Assembly (NCBI RefSeq): GCF_004168365.1
Contig: NZ_CP035704.1
Coordinates: 3,534,001 to 3,598,000, forward strand
Origin: Pseudolysobacter antarcticus
Lineage (GTDB): Bacteria; Pseudomonadota; Gammaproteobacteria; Xanthomonadales; Rhodanobacteraceae
DNA: 64,000 bases
Reading direction: 5' to 3'
How positions within the stretch are numbered: the first letter of the stretch is position 1; every line of letters starts with the position of its first letter. Below the pieces are notes generated by a model. The model saw nothing but the letters and a program-made list of their open reading frames with translations, ran no database searches and was not told the DNA's origin. Positions 48,601 through 58,450 of this stretch are shown piece by piece. The translations under genes were made by a program, and so were the position numbers.

Positions 48601-51600
48601 ATTGGCGTAGATGATCGAGCTGGCCATGCGCGCATAGAGTTGCGCGTCGGATTCGGTCGCGTCGATCTGACGCAACACCACCTGGCTATGCGTCCACGCG
48701 AGTTCGAACACGCGATCAGCGAGTCCGCGATCCTGATATTTTTCGATCAGCCCCAGACATCCGTCACGGGTTTCGCTCGCGCCCGTGACGATATCCACGA
48801 CCACCGATTGCTCGGCTTCGAGCGTGATGCGATGACGAATCGCGACGATCGGATCAAGCACGGAACCTTGTCCGCCACCGAGCGCGCCGAACGATTTCAA
48901 CGCCTGCGGATCGGCCGCGGTATTGCCGCGACCGATGAATTTCAGGCGATCGGTTTCGTAGGAAATTTCATCGACTTTGGCGCCGTGCGCCGCCATCTGA
49001 TGGAACATCCACGGCACCTGCTCGCTCAGCGAGCGCGGCCGGCGTGTGCACAGAATCGCGCGCCGATTCGGCACGATCTCAGTCTGCACAAACAGGTTAC
49101 TGAACGCCGGATGCGCGTCGTCCGCCATCGCCGGCGCGAGCACCACTTCGCCGTAACTGGTGATCTCGATGCTGCGTCGGCTGCGTGATCGATTGATGAT
49201 GCGCACGCGGCGCAATTCGATATCGTCTTCGGGCGACACCACGATCTCGGTATGGGTTTCGAACTCGCCATCGCGGCGACGGAATTCGATACGTGCCTCG
49301 GAGAAAATCGCTTCCTGGGTTTCGGCGCGCGCGAGTGTCGGCTGCAACGATGTCGACCACGTGTTGCCGGTGCTGATATCGCGCAGATAACAGAAATTGC
49401 CCCAGCTATCGCACGTGCCGTCTTCGCGCCAGCGCGTGACCGCGAGATCTTTCCAGCGGCTGTAACCGCCGCCGGCATTGCTGACCATGACGTGGTAACG
49501 ACCGTTCGACAGCAGTTGTACTTCCGGCAGCGGCGTATCTTGACCACTGAGAATTCGGATCGGCATCGGCGTGCCGGCGCTGCTTTCGCGGATGTCGGCA
49601 AGACCCACCGGCTGCACAAAAAAACCGGTCGCTTTCGGAATGCGTTCCTGCAGCAGCAATAAAGTCGCCTGGAAATACGGATCGGATGCAAAACGTTTCT
49701 GCATCGGCTGATCGAGCAGCAGGTAGGCAAAGGACAACAGGCTCATGCCCTGATGATGTGCCATGTACGAACGCACGATCGCGCTGTTCTGGCCGCGTGG
49801 CACACGCGCAGGGGTGTAGTCGATCGCCTCGTAAAAACCGTGGGCGCCTTCAAAGCCGGCCGCGGCGAGTTGCTGCAAGTTGTTGCACGCAAGCTCCGGT
49901 TCCACCATCAACGCGAGCGCCGTTGCGTACGGCGCAATCACCAGATCCTCGGCCAGGCCACGCTTGAGTCCGGTGCCCGGCACGCCGAACGCACGATACT
50001 GATAATTCATCGCCGCATCGACGGTGTTGTAACCGGATTCGGAAATACCCCACGGCACGCCACGCTTGCGCGCATATTCGATCTGGCGCTGCACGGCTGC
50101 GTGATAAGTCTGGTCGAGCAGGCTGTTGGTATAGGTCGGCATCACGAGCAGCGGCATCAGATATTCGAACATCGAGCCGCTCCACGACAGCAGCATCGGC
50201 TCACCTTCTGCGGTCGCGAGCAGGCGCCCGAGCGCGAACCAGCTTTCCTGCGGCAACTGGCCTTGCGCGATCGCGACGAAGTTGCACAGGCGCGCTTCGG
50301 ACGCGAGCAGATCGTAAAAACTCGCATCAAGGCGGCGCTCGTTGACGTTGTAGCCGATCGATAAAAGATGGCGTGTCTCGTCGTAGAGAAAATCGTATTC
50401 GATACGCGCGAACTCGCTGCACTGGGTGGCGAGTTTGTCGATCGCTTGCGCACGTTCATGCGCCTGCGCCGCGCTTGCATCGAGTTTTTCCGACAAGGTA
50501 TTCAACCAGATACGCGTTTCGTCGCTGCTGTCCGGATCCTGCAGATGCTGCTGGATTTGCGGCGCGAGTCGACCCTGCCATTCGGCGATTTCGTGCAATG
50601 ATGGAATACCGGAATGCGGCAGCAGATCGGACAACGCCGCAGGCGCTGTCGGCATCGCGCTCCATGGCGCGAGTCGATCCAGTTCTTCGAGCAATCCTCG
50701 GCATTGCGCTGCGAGTGCACACGACCAGCGTACGGTTTCTTCGCGCGCTTCGCCGACAAATTCGGATTCGAGCTGAGTCGCGATTTGCGTGAGATTTTCC
50801 AATTGCGTGCGCACCTCGATCAGCGCAGGCGGCGGCATGGCTTCGCAGACGGCGAGCGTTTGTGCGAACTCCGCCAGTAAACCCGATGGCGTATCGCTGC
50901 ACGCTGTGCTCAGCAAGCCGAACGTATCGCGCAGGCCGCCGCTCCAACGGCGCGCGAGAATCGGTTCGTGCATGAGCGCACACAGGCCGGGACGCAAGGT
51001 CAGCAGATGTCCGGCGAGATTGCCGCTGTCGACCGTCGAGATATACATCGGCTGCAATGGCTGCAGATCGAGCGTGTCGTACCAATTGTAGAAATGGCCG
51101 CGATAACGTTCGAGTCGTTGCATCGTCGCAAACGTCGCGCTCGTGCGCGCGAGCAACTGGCTGGCGGTGATGTAACCGAAGTCGTGAGCCGCGAGATTCG
51201 CGAGCAAAGCCATGCCGATATTGGTCGGCGAGGTGCGATGCGCAGTCACGCGTAACGGCTGTTCCTGAAAATTATCCGGCGGTAACCAGTTTTCGTCGGC
51301 ATTGACAAAATGCTCGAAAAATCCCCAAGTGCGGCGCGCGCGTTCACCGAGAAACTGCGCCTGCTGCGTAGAGATTTTCGATTCACCTCGTTGCAGTGGT
51401 CGCGACAACCACCACGCCCACACTGGTGCAAGCAGCCATAGCAGCAAGATCGGCGCAGCAACCAGCAACGCGTGCGGATGCGGACGCTGCAAAACGATCG
51501 CCAAAACCACAGCCAATATTGGTGCGATCCACATCGTGCGCAACGAGTTGATGACACCTTCTTGCGGCGCGGCGTTCTGCACGTTCGACTCCTGCCACTC

Positions 51601-54423
51601 AAGCAGATTTCGGCGCGTGACAAACATTCGCAGCAACGTACGCACGATCGCATCGAAGTTGTAGTACGCCTCGTATGGCAGGCACGCGAGCAGGAACGCC
51701 GCCTTGAAAAAATGCAGTCCAGCGGCGCTCGCCGCGCTGGCCAAATGCGCCAGCAATTTTGTCTCCGCGGGTTTTTGCACCAGGTCGAGAGCGCTGATGA
51801 AGATCGCCGGAATCAACAAAATTCCGAGCACCGCCGCGGTTAAAAACCAAGCCGATGAAAACAGCGTCCAACCAACCACGAACATGCCGACCAAGGCCAG
51901 CGGCACCAAGCTGCGACGCAGATTGTCGAGGATTTTCCAGCGCGACAACGACGACAACGGATTGCGCTCGTACTTGCCCGCCGTGCTCGGCACCCACGGC
52001 AACAGCCACGCCATGATCTGCCAGTCGCCGCGAATCCAGCGGTGCCGGCGTTTCACGTCGCTGCTGTAACGCGACGGATAATCCTCGTACAACTGCACAT
52101 CACTGAGCAGGCCCGAGCGCGCGTAATTGCCTTCGAGCAAATCATGGCTGAGGATGCGGTTGTCGGGGAAACGTCCGTTCAGCGCCCGCTCGAACGCATC
52201 GACATCGTAGATGCCCTTGCCAATGAACGAGCCTTCGTCAAACAGATCCTGATACACGTCGGAAACAGCGCGCGTATACGGATCAACACCCGAATCGCCG
52301 CTGTGCAATCGCGCATAACGCGAACGATTACTGCCGCTCAAACTTACCGCCACGCGCGGTTGCAGAATGCCATAGCCGGCGATGACGCGACCGCTGCGTG
52401 GATCGTGCACGGCGCGATTCAGCGGATGCATCAGTGTGGCGATAAACTCGCGCGCGGTGTCACGCGGCAGTTGCGTATCGGTATCCAGCGTGATGACGTA
52501 TTTGACCTGCTGCAGCGGCGTGATGTCGCCGACGATCAACGAAAAGCGATCGCCAGCGTGCCCGCGCAGCAGCGCATTCAGATCGCCGAGTTTGCCGCGT
52601 TTGCGCTCCACGCCCATCCACGTGCGCTCGCGCTCGTTCCACAATCGTGGCCGGTGCAACAAGAAAAAGGTTTCGTTCTTGCCGTCGCCATATTTCTCGT
52701 TGAGCTCGTTGATGCGCGTCGAGGCGAGTTGCAGCAAAATCTCATCCTGCGGCATGCTCTGAGTCGGCGCATCTGTGAAATCCGTGAGCAACGCAAAATG
52801 CAGTTGGCGATCGCGATTGGCGAGAAAACGCACTTCCAGTCCGAGCATCAATTCATGCACGCCGGCAATATCGCTGAGCATGGTCGGCACCACCACCAGC
52901 GTACGTGCGCCGGCCGGCAAACCCTGGCTGTAATCCATACGCGGCAGCGGTTGCGGCGTGGCCATGCGCGTAGCGAGCCAGTTGATCAGCGCAACCGCAA
53001 GTTCACTCACGCCAATCACCACCAGCACGCATATCAGCAGCAATCGCCAGCCCGCAACGGAGTGATCGAGCGCCGGATGCAACACGAAAAAACTCAACAA
53101 CGCGGTCATCACCGCGATGCTGCCGAGATAACCGAAAACCGGCATGCGTTTGGCGCTGCGTTGCAGCCAGCGGAATAAGCCGATACGCGCCGAAATTGCA
53201 CGTTGCAGCAACAGCAAGCCATCATCGATCAGATAAAATCCGACGTGCCGTGCGCGCTCGTCGGCGGCGGCTGCGGCTTTCGCAAGATCGATCGCGTGCC
53301 GCGCGATCTCGCCCTGACTGAGTGCGCAGCGATTGGCAAGCGCCTCGATCTTGTGTCGATAATTATCGCGCGTGGCGAAATCCATCGCGGCATAAATCCC
53401 GGCGGGATCCTCACATAATGTCTGCTCGACCAGGCTCATCGCGTCGACGAATTCGCGCCAGTCCATCACCCCGAGAAAGCGCAGGCTGCCGATGCTGTTG
53501 CTCACGCTGACCTGATCCGCGGCCTGGCCCTGCTGGCCGGACTGCACCAGTTGCTCGATGCTCAGACCGGACTCGGCCAAATGCTGCTGCATCCACGTCA
53601 GCGGCAAGGCGAGCGTCGATCCATGGCCCTGCAAACGTCGCGTGAGTTCGGAGACGAATGGACTGTCGATCGGCGGATTCGAGCGCGCCATGTCGGCGGT
53701 GATGAGGATGAGGTTTTTCGGATCGTTCTCGGCCGCATCGATCATGCGCGTAGCCCACGAGATCGCGATATTGCGCTCGCGCCGACCGGCGGCGGTGCGA
53801 TCCGCGGCGCGGCGCAGATTCTCGATCAGCGCGAGTCGCAGCATGATCGGAATCGCCCACAGTTCACCCAGCGTCAACGGGCTGATCTTCTGATAAGCCG
53901 CCACCACGCGCCGGATGCTTTCGCCATCGACACGCGCATCGCTGTGCGCAATGGTTTCGAGCGCGATGTCGTAGACACGCGGCAGGCCGCGCGACGCGCC
54001 TTCACTGAGCTGCGGCAATTCCCAGCTATAACCTTTCGGCAAATGGCGCCGCGCGGTATTGATCTGTTCCTCGATCAGATAAAAATTGTCGAGCATCCAC
54101 TCGCCCGCCGGCGTGATCTGGCGACCCGACGCCACCGCTTTTGACAACAGTTCGCAGGCTTCGAGCAACGCGCGTTCGTTGGATGTGAGGCGCGCGAGCA
54201 ATTGATCCGGTGCCTTGCCAAAACGCACACGATGACTCTGCGCGAGTTTGCGACCATGCGCTTCCATCTGCGCCATGCTGAACAATTCGGCGCGCAACGG
54301 CGGTGCGTTCGGCGGTTTCTTTTTCGCCACTCGGTGGTGCCAGCGCGCGCGAAAATAACGAAAAGTTCTGCGCAGAATGGCAATGGGATCGTGACTCTTT
54401 TTTGGATTCACTTTTGGATTCAC
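45688..54423 (-). CDS. ndvB: NdvB-type cyclic beta-1,2-glucan synthase
   Basis: This very large protein (about 2911 residues) is a cyclic beta-1,2-glucan synthase: it initiates and extends beta-1,2-glucan on itself, then cyclises it. The glycosyltransferase family 84 part has LDTDTQLPRD at about residues 645-655 and RRHRWIRGDWQ near 790, within several membrane helices. The C-terminal half is a GH94-type glucan phosphorylase domain that controls chain length, with the catalytic GTGDWNDGM near 2590 and a C-terminal LHYTHASTRYV. The true start is not certain: several GTG codons near 54411-54429 are possible, and 54423 is chosen because relatives begin shortly before RAELFS. ndvA lies upstream, with a DUF885 gene between them. 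Confidence 0.93.
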   Translation of the reverse strand: MNPKVNPKKSHDPIAILRRTFRYFRARWHHRVAKKKPPNAPPLRAELFSMAQMEAHGRKLAQSHRVRFGKAPDQLLARLTSNERALLEACELLSKAVASGRQITPAGEWMLDNFYLIEEQINTARRHLPKGYSWELPQLSEGASRGLPRVYDIALETIAHSDARVDGESIRRVVAAYQKISPLTLGELWAIPIMLRLALIENLRRAADRTAAGRRERNIAISWATRMIDAAENDPKNLILITADMARSNPPIDSPFVSELTRRLQGHGSTLALPLTWMQQHLAESGLSIEQLVQSGQQGQAADQVSVSNSIGSLRFLGVMDWREFVDAMSLVEQTLCEDPAGIYAAMDFATRDNYRHKIEALANRCALSQGEIARHAIDLAKAAAAADERARHVGFYLIDDGLLLLQRAISARIGLFRWLQRSAKRMPVFGYLGSIAVMTALLSFFVLHPALDHSVAGWRLLLICVLVVIGVSELAVALINWLATRMATPQPLPRMDYSQGLPAGARTLVVVPTMLSDIAGVHELMLGLEVRFLANRDRQLHFALLTDFTDAPTQSMPQDEILLQLASTRINELNEKYGDGKNETFFLLHRPRLWNERERTWMGVERKRGKLGDLNALLRGHAGDRFSLIVGDITPLQQVKYVITLDTDTQLPRDTAREFIATLMHPLNRAVHDPRSGRVIAGYGILQPRVAVSLSGSNRSRYARLHSGDSGVDPYTRAVSDVYQDLFDEGSFIGKGIYDVDAFERALNGRFPDNRILSHDLLEGNYARSGLLSDVQLYEDYPSRYSSDVKRRHRWIRGDWQIMAWLLPWVPSTAGKYERNPLSSLSRWKILDNLRRSLVPLALVGMFVVGWTLFSSAWFLTAAVLGILLIPAIFISALDLVQKPAETKLLAHLASAASAAGLHFFKAAFLLACLPYEAYYNFDAIVRTLLRMFVTRRNLLEWQESNVQNAAPQEGVINSLRTMWIAPILAVVLAIVLQRPHPHALLVAAPILLLWLLAPVWAWWLSRPLQRGESKISTQQAQFLGERARRTWGFFEHFVNADENWLPPDNFQEQPLRVTAHRTSPTNIGMALLANLAAHDFGYITASQLLARTSATFATMQRLERYRGHFYNWYDTLDLQPLQPMYISTVDSGNLAGHLLTLRPGLCALMHEPILARRWSGGLRDTFGLLSTACSDTPSGLLAEFAQTLAVCEAMPPPALIEVRTQLENLTQIATQLESEFVGEAREETVRWSCALAAQCRGLLEELDRLAPWSAMPTAPAALSDLLPHSGIPSLHEIAEWQGRLAPQIQQHLQDPDSSDETRIWLNTLSEKLDASAAQAHERAQAIDKLATQCSEFARIEYDFLYDETRHLLSIGYNVNERRLDASFYDLLASEARLCNFVAIAQGQLPQESWFALGRLLATAEGEPMLLSWSGSMFEYLMPLLVMPTYTNSLLDQTYHAAVQRQIEYARKRGVPWGISESGYNTVDAAMNYQYRAFGVPGTGLKRGLAEDLVIAPYATALALMVEPELACNNLQQLAAAGFEGAHGFYEAIDYTPARVPRGQNSAIVRSYMAHHQGMSLLSFAYLLLDQPMQKRFASDPYFQATLLLLQERIPKATGFFVQPVGLADIRESSAGTPMPIRILSGQDTPLPEVQLLSNGRYHVMVSNAGGGYSRWKDLAVTRWREDGTCDSWGNFCYLRDISTGNTWSTSLQPTLARAETQEAIFSEARIEFRRRDGEFETHTEIVVSPEDDIELRRVRIINRSRSRRSIEITSYGEVVLAPAMADDAHPAFSNLFVQTEIVPNRRAILCTRRPRSLSEQVPWMFHQMAAHGAKVDEISYETDRLKFIGRGNTAADPQALKSFGALGGGQGSVLDPIVAIRHRITLEAEQSVVVDIVTGASETRDGCLGLIEKYQDRGLADRVFELAWTHSQVVLRQIDATESDAQLYARMASSIIYANASLRADASIIASNRRGQSGLWGYAISGDLPIVLVQIHDIGNIDLIRQMVQAHTYWRLKGLAVDLVIWNEEQAGYRQSLQDHIVGMIAAGVGASVIDKPGGIFVRHADQIASEDRILLQSVARVIIRDDVGTLAEQINQRGSIEARMPRFKANTLARIDGTPLQQLRRDDLLLENGSGGFSADGREYVIVTTQAQRTPLPWVNVLANPQFGCVISESGQSYTWSENAHEFRLTPWQNDPVSDSAGEAVYLRDEDSGHFWSPTPLPSCGVSNYITRHGFGYSIFEHVEQGIQSELCVYVAHDAPIKFLRLRLHNQSGYARRLSATGYVEWVLADLRARSAMHVFSEIDTETGALFARNAYNMEFADRVAFFDVDDSTRTLTCDRAEFIGRNGSLRSPAAMRRLRLSGKTGAGLDPCAAIQTVFELGIDDEIEVVFRLGVGRNAQEAREVVRRFRKPAAALDALETVEKYWQETLGTVQINTPDIALNALTNGWLVYQVMACRLWARSGYYQSGGAFGFRDQLQDAMALVHAAPQLLRAQIVLAASRQFPEGDVQHWWHPPAGRGVRTRCSDDYLWLPLATLRYVQATGDYAVLDEVIGFIEGRPVNANEDSHYDLPIPSAQTADLYTHCVRAIEHGLRLGEHGLPLMGTGDWNDGMNLVGFNGKGESVWLGFFLYQILDHFPQVSRRRNDETFAKRCIDASAKLRENLEQHAWDGEWYRRAYFDDGAALGSSANDECRIDSIAQSWSVLSGAGSAERRAQAMQSLYTHLVRKDLQLIQLLDPPFDTGKMDPGYIRGYVPGVRENGGQYTHAAVWATMAFAELGDSARAWELFDMINPINHALTAAQVDVYKVEPYVVAADVYAREPHGGRGGWTWYTGSAGWLYRLILESLLGLRIDGGRLHLRPHLRDDWQEFTLHYTHASTRYVIAVNRVAPMQAGGVSLDGVMQTDASVPLLDDGLEHAVQVYVARSAS

Positions 54424-54656
54424 GGGCACTCGAATTCGAAGTGGGATGTTTGAAAGCGCTGCGCGGATTACGAATATGCGGAAGTTGCAGCATGCAATTT
54501 GCACAAGGCAGGATTGCAAATTGCGTGGACGGCACCGGCGACACAGCTCAAATTTTTCGGGCCTGCCATGAGTTTTACAGCATTACGCGTAATGAAATCG
54601 TGCTGAGGCGATTTACTTCCGAGTCGATTGCAACGAACGGGCCATTCCGCGCCCAT

Positions 54657-54691
54657 AAAAAAAGCCGCGACAGTAGAGGCGCGGCTTTTTT
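54657..54691 (-). terminator. Strong intrinsic terminator of the DUF885 gene
   Basis: AAAAAAAGCCGCG pairs with CGCGGCTTTTTT around GACAGTAGAGG. On the leftward strand a GC-rich stem is followed by seven T. It is 39 bases past the DUF885 stop and about 230 bases before the chosen ndvB start, so ndvB must have its own promoter between it and 54423. Confidence 0.85.
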
Positions 54692-54729
54692 GCTTGCGAC
54701 AACGAAGAACGTTGCAGCCTCGATTGCGG

Positions 54730-56508
54730 CTACTTCACCGTGGCGATCCAGCTGTCGATGCGCTCACTGAGCACATCAAGCGGCAACGCACCGCCGTTCA
54801 ATATCTGGTCGTGGAAGGCACGGATATCGAACTTGGCGCCGAGCGTTTTCTTCGCCCGCTCGCGCAATTCGAGAATCTTCAGCTGGCCGATCTTGTAGGC
54901 CAGCGCCTGAGCGGGCAGCACGATATAGCGATCGGTTTCGGCCCGCACTTCGGGTTCGTCCTGCGACGAATGCTCGTGGAAAAAATCGACCATCTGCTGC
55001 CGCGTCCAATGCTTGTAATGCACACCGGTATCGAGCACGAGGCGATTCGCGCGCAACAGTTCATCCGACAAATGACCGTAGAAACTCAGCGGATCCTGAT
55101 AGAAGCCGACTTCCTCGCCGAGCCGCTCGGCATACAGCGCCCAGCCTTCGATATACGCGGTGTAACCGGCCTGCCGACGGAACGGCGGCAGATCAGCCAA
55201 ACTCTGCGCAATCGAAATCTGCATGTGATGGCCCGGCACGCCTTCGTGATAGGCGGTCGATTCGATATTGAGAATGGTGCGATTGGCAAAGTCGCTGGTA
55301 TTCACGTAAACACGGCCCGGACGTTTGCCATCCGGCGTACCCTGGTTGTATTCAGCGCCGCTGGCTTCCTTCTCGCGGTATTCCTGCACCGGCAAAACTT
55401 CGACCTGGGTCTTCGGCAACAAGCCGAACAACTCGGGCAACTTCGGCTGCATCTGTGCGATGTATTTTTTGTACAGATCCACAATCTGCTGGCGCGAGCT
55501 CGCGTGCGTCTTCGGATCGGCAGCCATTGCCGCGCGGAAACTCTTGAGATCCTTGTAGCCCTGCTTCTGCGCAATCTTGAGCTGCTCGCCTTCGATGCGC
55601 TTGACTTCGCTCAGGCCAAGCTCGTGGATTTCCTGCGGCGATTTGTTGGTCGTGGTCTGCTGCTCGATCGCGAATTTGTACAGTTCATCCCCGTTCGGCA
55701 ACGACCACAGACCTGGATCGGTGCGGCCTTTCGGCGCGTAATCCTTGGCGACAAAATCAGCGAGCTTGCGATACGCCGGGCGCACTTTGCTATCGACCGC
55801 GGCAATAATCGCATCGTGCAGGCGCTTGCGATCCGCCTCGGGCACCGCGTCGGGAAATTTCGCCACGGCATGGCCGAACACGCTGGCTTCGCCCGCAGGT
55901 TCCGCGATCGACTGACACTGCGTCACCACTTTTTCGAGCAGATAACGCGGCGGCATCAGGTGATCTTTTTCGCCCTGCTTGAGCACCTCGATCATCTGAT
56001 CGAACAAGCGCGGCACGTTATTCAGACGCGTCAGATAATCTTCGTAATTCTTGGTGTTTTCGAACGGTATCGCCGAGACGAATTGCGCCAGTTGCAAATG
56101 CGCACCACCGAACTGATCGAGCGGCATTTCATTGAGTTTCAAGTCGGTGCCACGGATGTTGTCTTGCAACTGGCGCACCATCAATTGCTGATTGAGCCGA
56201 TCCTGATCGGCAAAACCGTTGATGTCGATCGCCTTGAAGCGCGCGAGAAAACCTTGCGCGTCTTTTTTCTGCTGCTGCGCATGTGCCAGCGTCTGATCGC
56301 TCCACTTGTCGTTGTAGCGCAGATCACCAAGAATCGTTGCAAACTCGGGCGCTTCCTTGAGCGTGTATTGCCACTGCTCGCCGAGCAGATCGTTCAGCGC
56401 TTTCACACGCGTCGGCACATCGGCGGCAGCGCGAACCGGCGCATAAATACCCATGCCGAAAACAATCGCAACGGCAAGGATCAAAGGTTTCATCGGCAAA
56501 GCGTGCAT
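54730..56508 (-). CDS. Secreted DUF885-family metallopeptidase-like protein
   Basis: The 592-residue protein begins with a signal peptide (MKPLILAVAIVFGMGIYAPVRAAAD, cleavage near residue 27; a second ATG five codons in is an alternative start). The DUF885 domain is continuous. The zinc motif is TAYHEGVPGHHMQ, of HExxxHH type, and a second conserved segment YTAYIEGWALYAERLGEE follows. Such proteins are presumed metallopeptidases of unknown substrate. The ATG at 56508 is preceded by GGAGAG. It lies between the NdvA- and NdvB-type genes, same direction, but is insulated from ndvB by a terminator. It might process an envelope component, but no direct glucan role is known. Confidence 0.9.
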   Translation of the reverse strand: MHALPMKPLILAVAIVFGMGIYAPVRAAADVPTRVKALNDLLGEQWQYTLKEAPEFATILGDLRYNDKWSDQTLAHAQQQKKDAQGFLARFKAIDINGFADQDRLNQQLMVRQLQDNIRGTDLKLNEMPLDQFGGAHLQLAQFVSAIPFENTKNYEDYLTRLNNVPRLFDQMIEVLKQGEKDHLMPPRYLLEKVVTQCQSIAEPAGEASVFGHAVAKFPDAVPEADRKRLHDAIIAAVDSKVRPAYRKLADFVAKDYAPKGRTDPGLWSLPNGDELYKFAIEQQTTTNKSPQEIHELGLSEVKRIEGEQLKIAQKQGYKDLKSFRAAMAADPKTHASSRQQIVDLYKKYIAQMQPKLPELFGLLPKTQVEVLPVQEYREKEASGAEYNQGTPDGKRPGRVYVNTSDFANRTILNIESTAYHEGVPGHHMQISIAQSLADLPPFRRQAGYTAYIEGWALYAERLGEEVGFYQDPLSFYGHLSDELLRANRLVLDTGVHYKHWTRQQMVDFFHEHSSQDEPEVRAETDRYIVLPAQALAYKIGQLKILELRERAKKTLGAKFDIRAFHDQILNGGALPLDVLSERIDSWIATVK

Positions 56509-56656
56509 GCTTCATCTCTCCATGGAAGATATGCCGGGCGGCATATCCGGGGCGCTCACTTTCAACGCGATAGCAAATGCGAACCAGTGCTGAAAGTCAG
56601 TACCGCGCGCGGCGGCACTGACGGGCCGAAACATCACAAGTCGACGCGCTGCAAAC

Positions 56657-58450
56657 TTAGGTATGTGCGAGTTCACGTTCGACGACATCGACCGATTCGA
56701 CGCTTTCTTCCTCGACCGCGTCGGGCGCGAACTGTCCCTGGTTGGCGAGCTCGGCGAACAATCCACCCTGCGCCACGAGCTCGTGATAACGCCCCTGTTC
56801 GACCAGACGGCCTTCGTTGAGCACGAGGATCAAATCGGCATTACGCACCGTCGACAAACGATGCGCGATGACAAACGTTGTGCGGCCTTTGGTGAGCTTG
56901 TTCAGCGCGCGCTGGATACGCGCTTCGGTGCCATTGTCGAGCGCGCTGGTGGCTTCATCGAGAATCAGGATCGGCGCATCCTTGAGCATCGCGCGCGCAA
57001 TCGCCAGACGCTGGCGCTCGCCGCCTGATAACGAACGACCGCGCTCCGCCACCAGCGTTTCGTAACCTTCGACCTTACCCGATACGAAGCTGTGCGCTTC
57101 GGCCGCCTGCGCCGCAGCGACGATTTCCTCGATATCCGCATCGGGTTTGCCGACACGCAAATTATCGAGAATCGAGCGATAGAACAGACCCGGATCCTGG
57201 AACACCACCGAGATATTCCGGCGCAACGAAACCAAGCTTGCATCGCGCAAATCCACACCATCCACGGTGATGCGTCCGTGCTGCGGATCGTAGGCGCGAT
57301 AAAGCAAACTCAGCGCCGTGGTCTTGCCGGCCCCGGTCGGGCCGACCAGCGCAATCGTGCTGCCGGCAGGCGAGCGGAAGTTCAGATCGCACACCGCATC
57401 ACGCTCGGCTTCAAAACCGAACGTGACGTGCTCGAACGCGATTTCACCGCGCGCTTTTTTCAGATCGAGAGCATCGGGTTTTTCCATGATCGCCGGATGC
57501 GTATCCAGCACCTTGAAAAAATCACTGAGCGAATGGGTCTGGAAAAACAGGCTGGAAATGAAACCGGAAAATTGTTCGAGGCGGCCGATCAGCATCAGTG
57601 CAAAACCGACGAACGTGACGATATTGCCGACCGACACTTCACCCTTGCCATTCAGCGTGGCGCCGAGGGCGAAGATCGCGACGATCGTCAACGTGCTCGC
57701 GGCACGATTCAGCACCGACAAAATCGCCCAGCCTTTCAACACTGGATATTGCGCGGCGAGTACACGCTGCATCATCGCCTTGAGGCTCGATACTTCGGCT
57801 GCCAGTCGCGTGAAACTCTGCACCACGAGCACGTTGCCAAAGACGTCACCAGCACGCGTGGAAATTTCATGATGCAGTTCTTCTACCTCACCTTGCGCCT
57901 TGTGCGTGCGGCGCATCGCCACAGCGTTGAACACCGCAAAACTGATCATCAATCCGATCATCAGCAGCGCGAGTTTCCAGTTCATGTACAGCGCGATCGG
58001 CACCATCACCAGAATCGACAACAAGGTGGCGAGATGGTCGCGGAAAAAACTCAGCCACAGCGTGAACAGATTGCTGCTGCCGGCATGCATGATGCGCAGC
58101 AGGCGACCTGTGTGGTTCTCGCCATGGAAGGCCAGCGGCAGCGAAATGGCGTGCTCGAAAAACGACGAGATCACCGCGAGCCGGCGCCGATGCGCGAGCC
58201 GATCGGCATGCAGCGAAACCCACACACTCGCGATCACGCCGCTGAATCCGGCGAGTGCCCACAATACGATCATGTGCATTGCACCTTGCTTGCTCGGTGT
58301 GCTGAGCGCGTCAACGACCTTGCCGAACAATACCGGCTCGATGAAATAGATTCCGGCGAGCACGAGGTTCGCCAGCGCGAGCAAAATCGCGAGCATTTTT
58401 TCGGGCGCAAGCAGTCCGATGACACGCAGGTAAGTTCGGAAAATCGACAC
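56657..58450 (-). CDS. ndvA: NdvA/ChvA-type glucan ABC exporter (fused ATPase and permease)
   Basis: The 597-residue half-transporter has six membrane helices in residues about 20-290 and an ATP-binding domain in 340-575. Walker A is GPTGAGKTTAL near residue 370, the signature LSGGERQRLA near 477, and Walker B ILILDEATSAL near 500. The overall sequence, from the opening FRTYLRVIGLLAPEKMLAIL to the C-terminal Glu-rich tail, resembles NdvA/ChvA, which exports cyclic beta-1,2-glucan. The nearby NdvB-type synthase supports this substrate. It is separated from ndvB by the DUF885 gene, all running leftward. Confidence 0.93.
   Translation of the reverse strand: MSIFRTYLRVIGLLAPEKMLAILLALANLVLAGIYFIEPVLFGKVVDALSTPSKQGAMHMIVLWALAGFSGVIASVWVSLHADRLAHRRRLAVISSFFEHAISLPLAFHGENHTGRLLRIMHAGSSNLFTLWLSFFRDHLATLLSILVMVPIALYMNWKLALLMIGLMISFAVFNAVAMRRTHKAQGEVEELHHEISTRAGDVFGNVLVVQSFTRLAAEVSSLKAMMQRVLAAQYPVLKGWAILSVLNRAASTLTIVAIFALGATLNGKGEVSVGNIVTFVGFALMLIGRLEQFSGFISSLFFQTHSLSDFFKVLDTHPAIMEKPDALDLKKARGEIAFEHVTFGFEAERDAVCDLNFRSPAGSTIALVGPTGAGKTTALSLLYRAYDPQHGRITVDGVDLRDASLVSLRRNISVVFQDPGLFYRSILDNLRVGKPDADIEEIVAAAQAAEAHSFVSGKVEGYETLVAERGRSLSGGERQRLAIARAMLKDAPILILDEATSALDNGTEARIQRALNKLTKGRTTFVIAHRLSTVRNADLILVLNEGRLVEQGRYHELVAQGGLFAELANQGQFAPDAVEEESVESVDVVERELAHT

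Noticed and set aside
54628-56820. 730-codon rightward frame opposite the DUF885 gene
   Set aside because: It is antisense to a clear DUF885 gene with a signal peptide and zinc motif; its protein is Arg/Leu/His-rich, as antisense frames of GC-rich genes often are.
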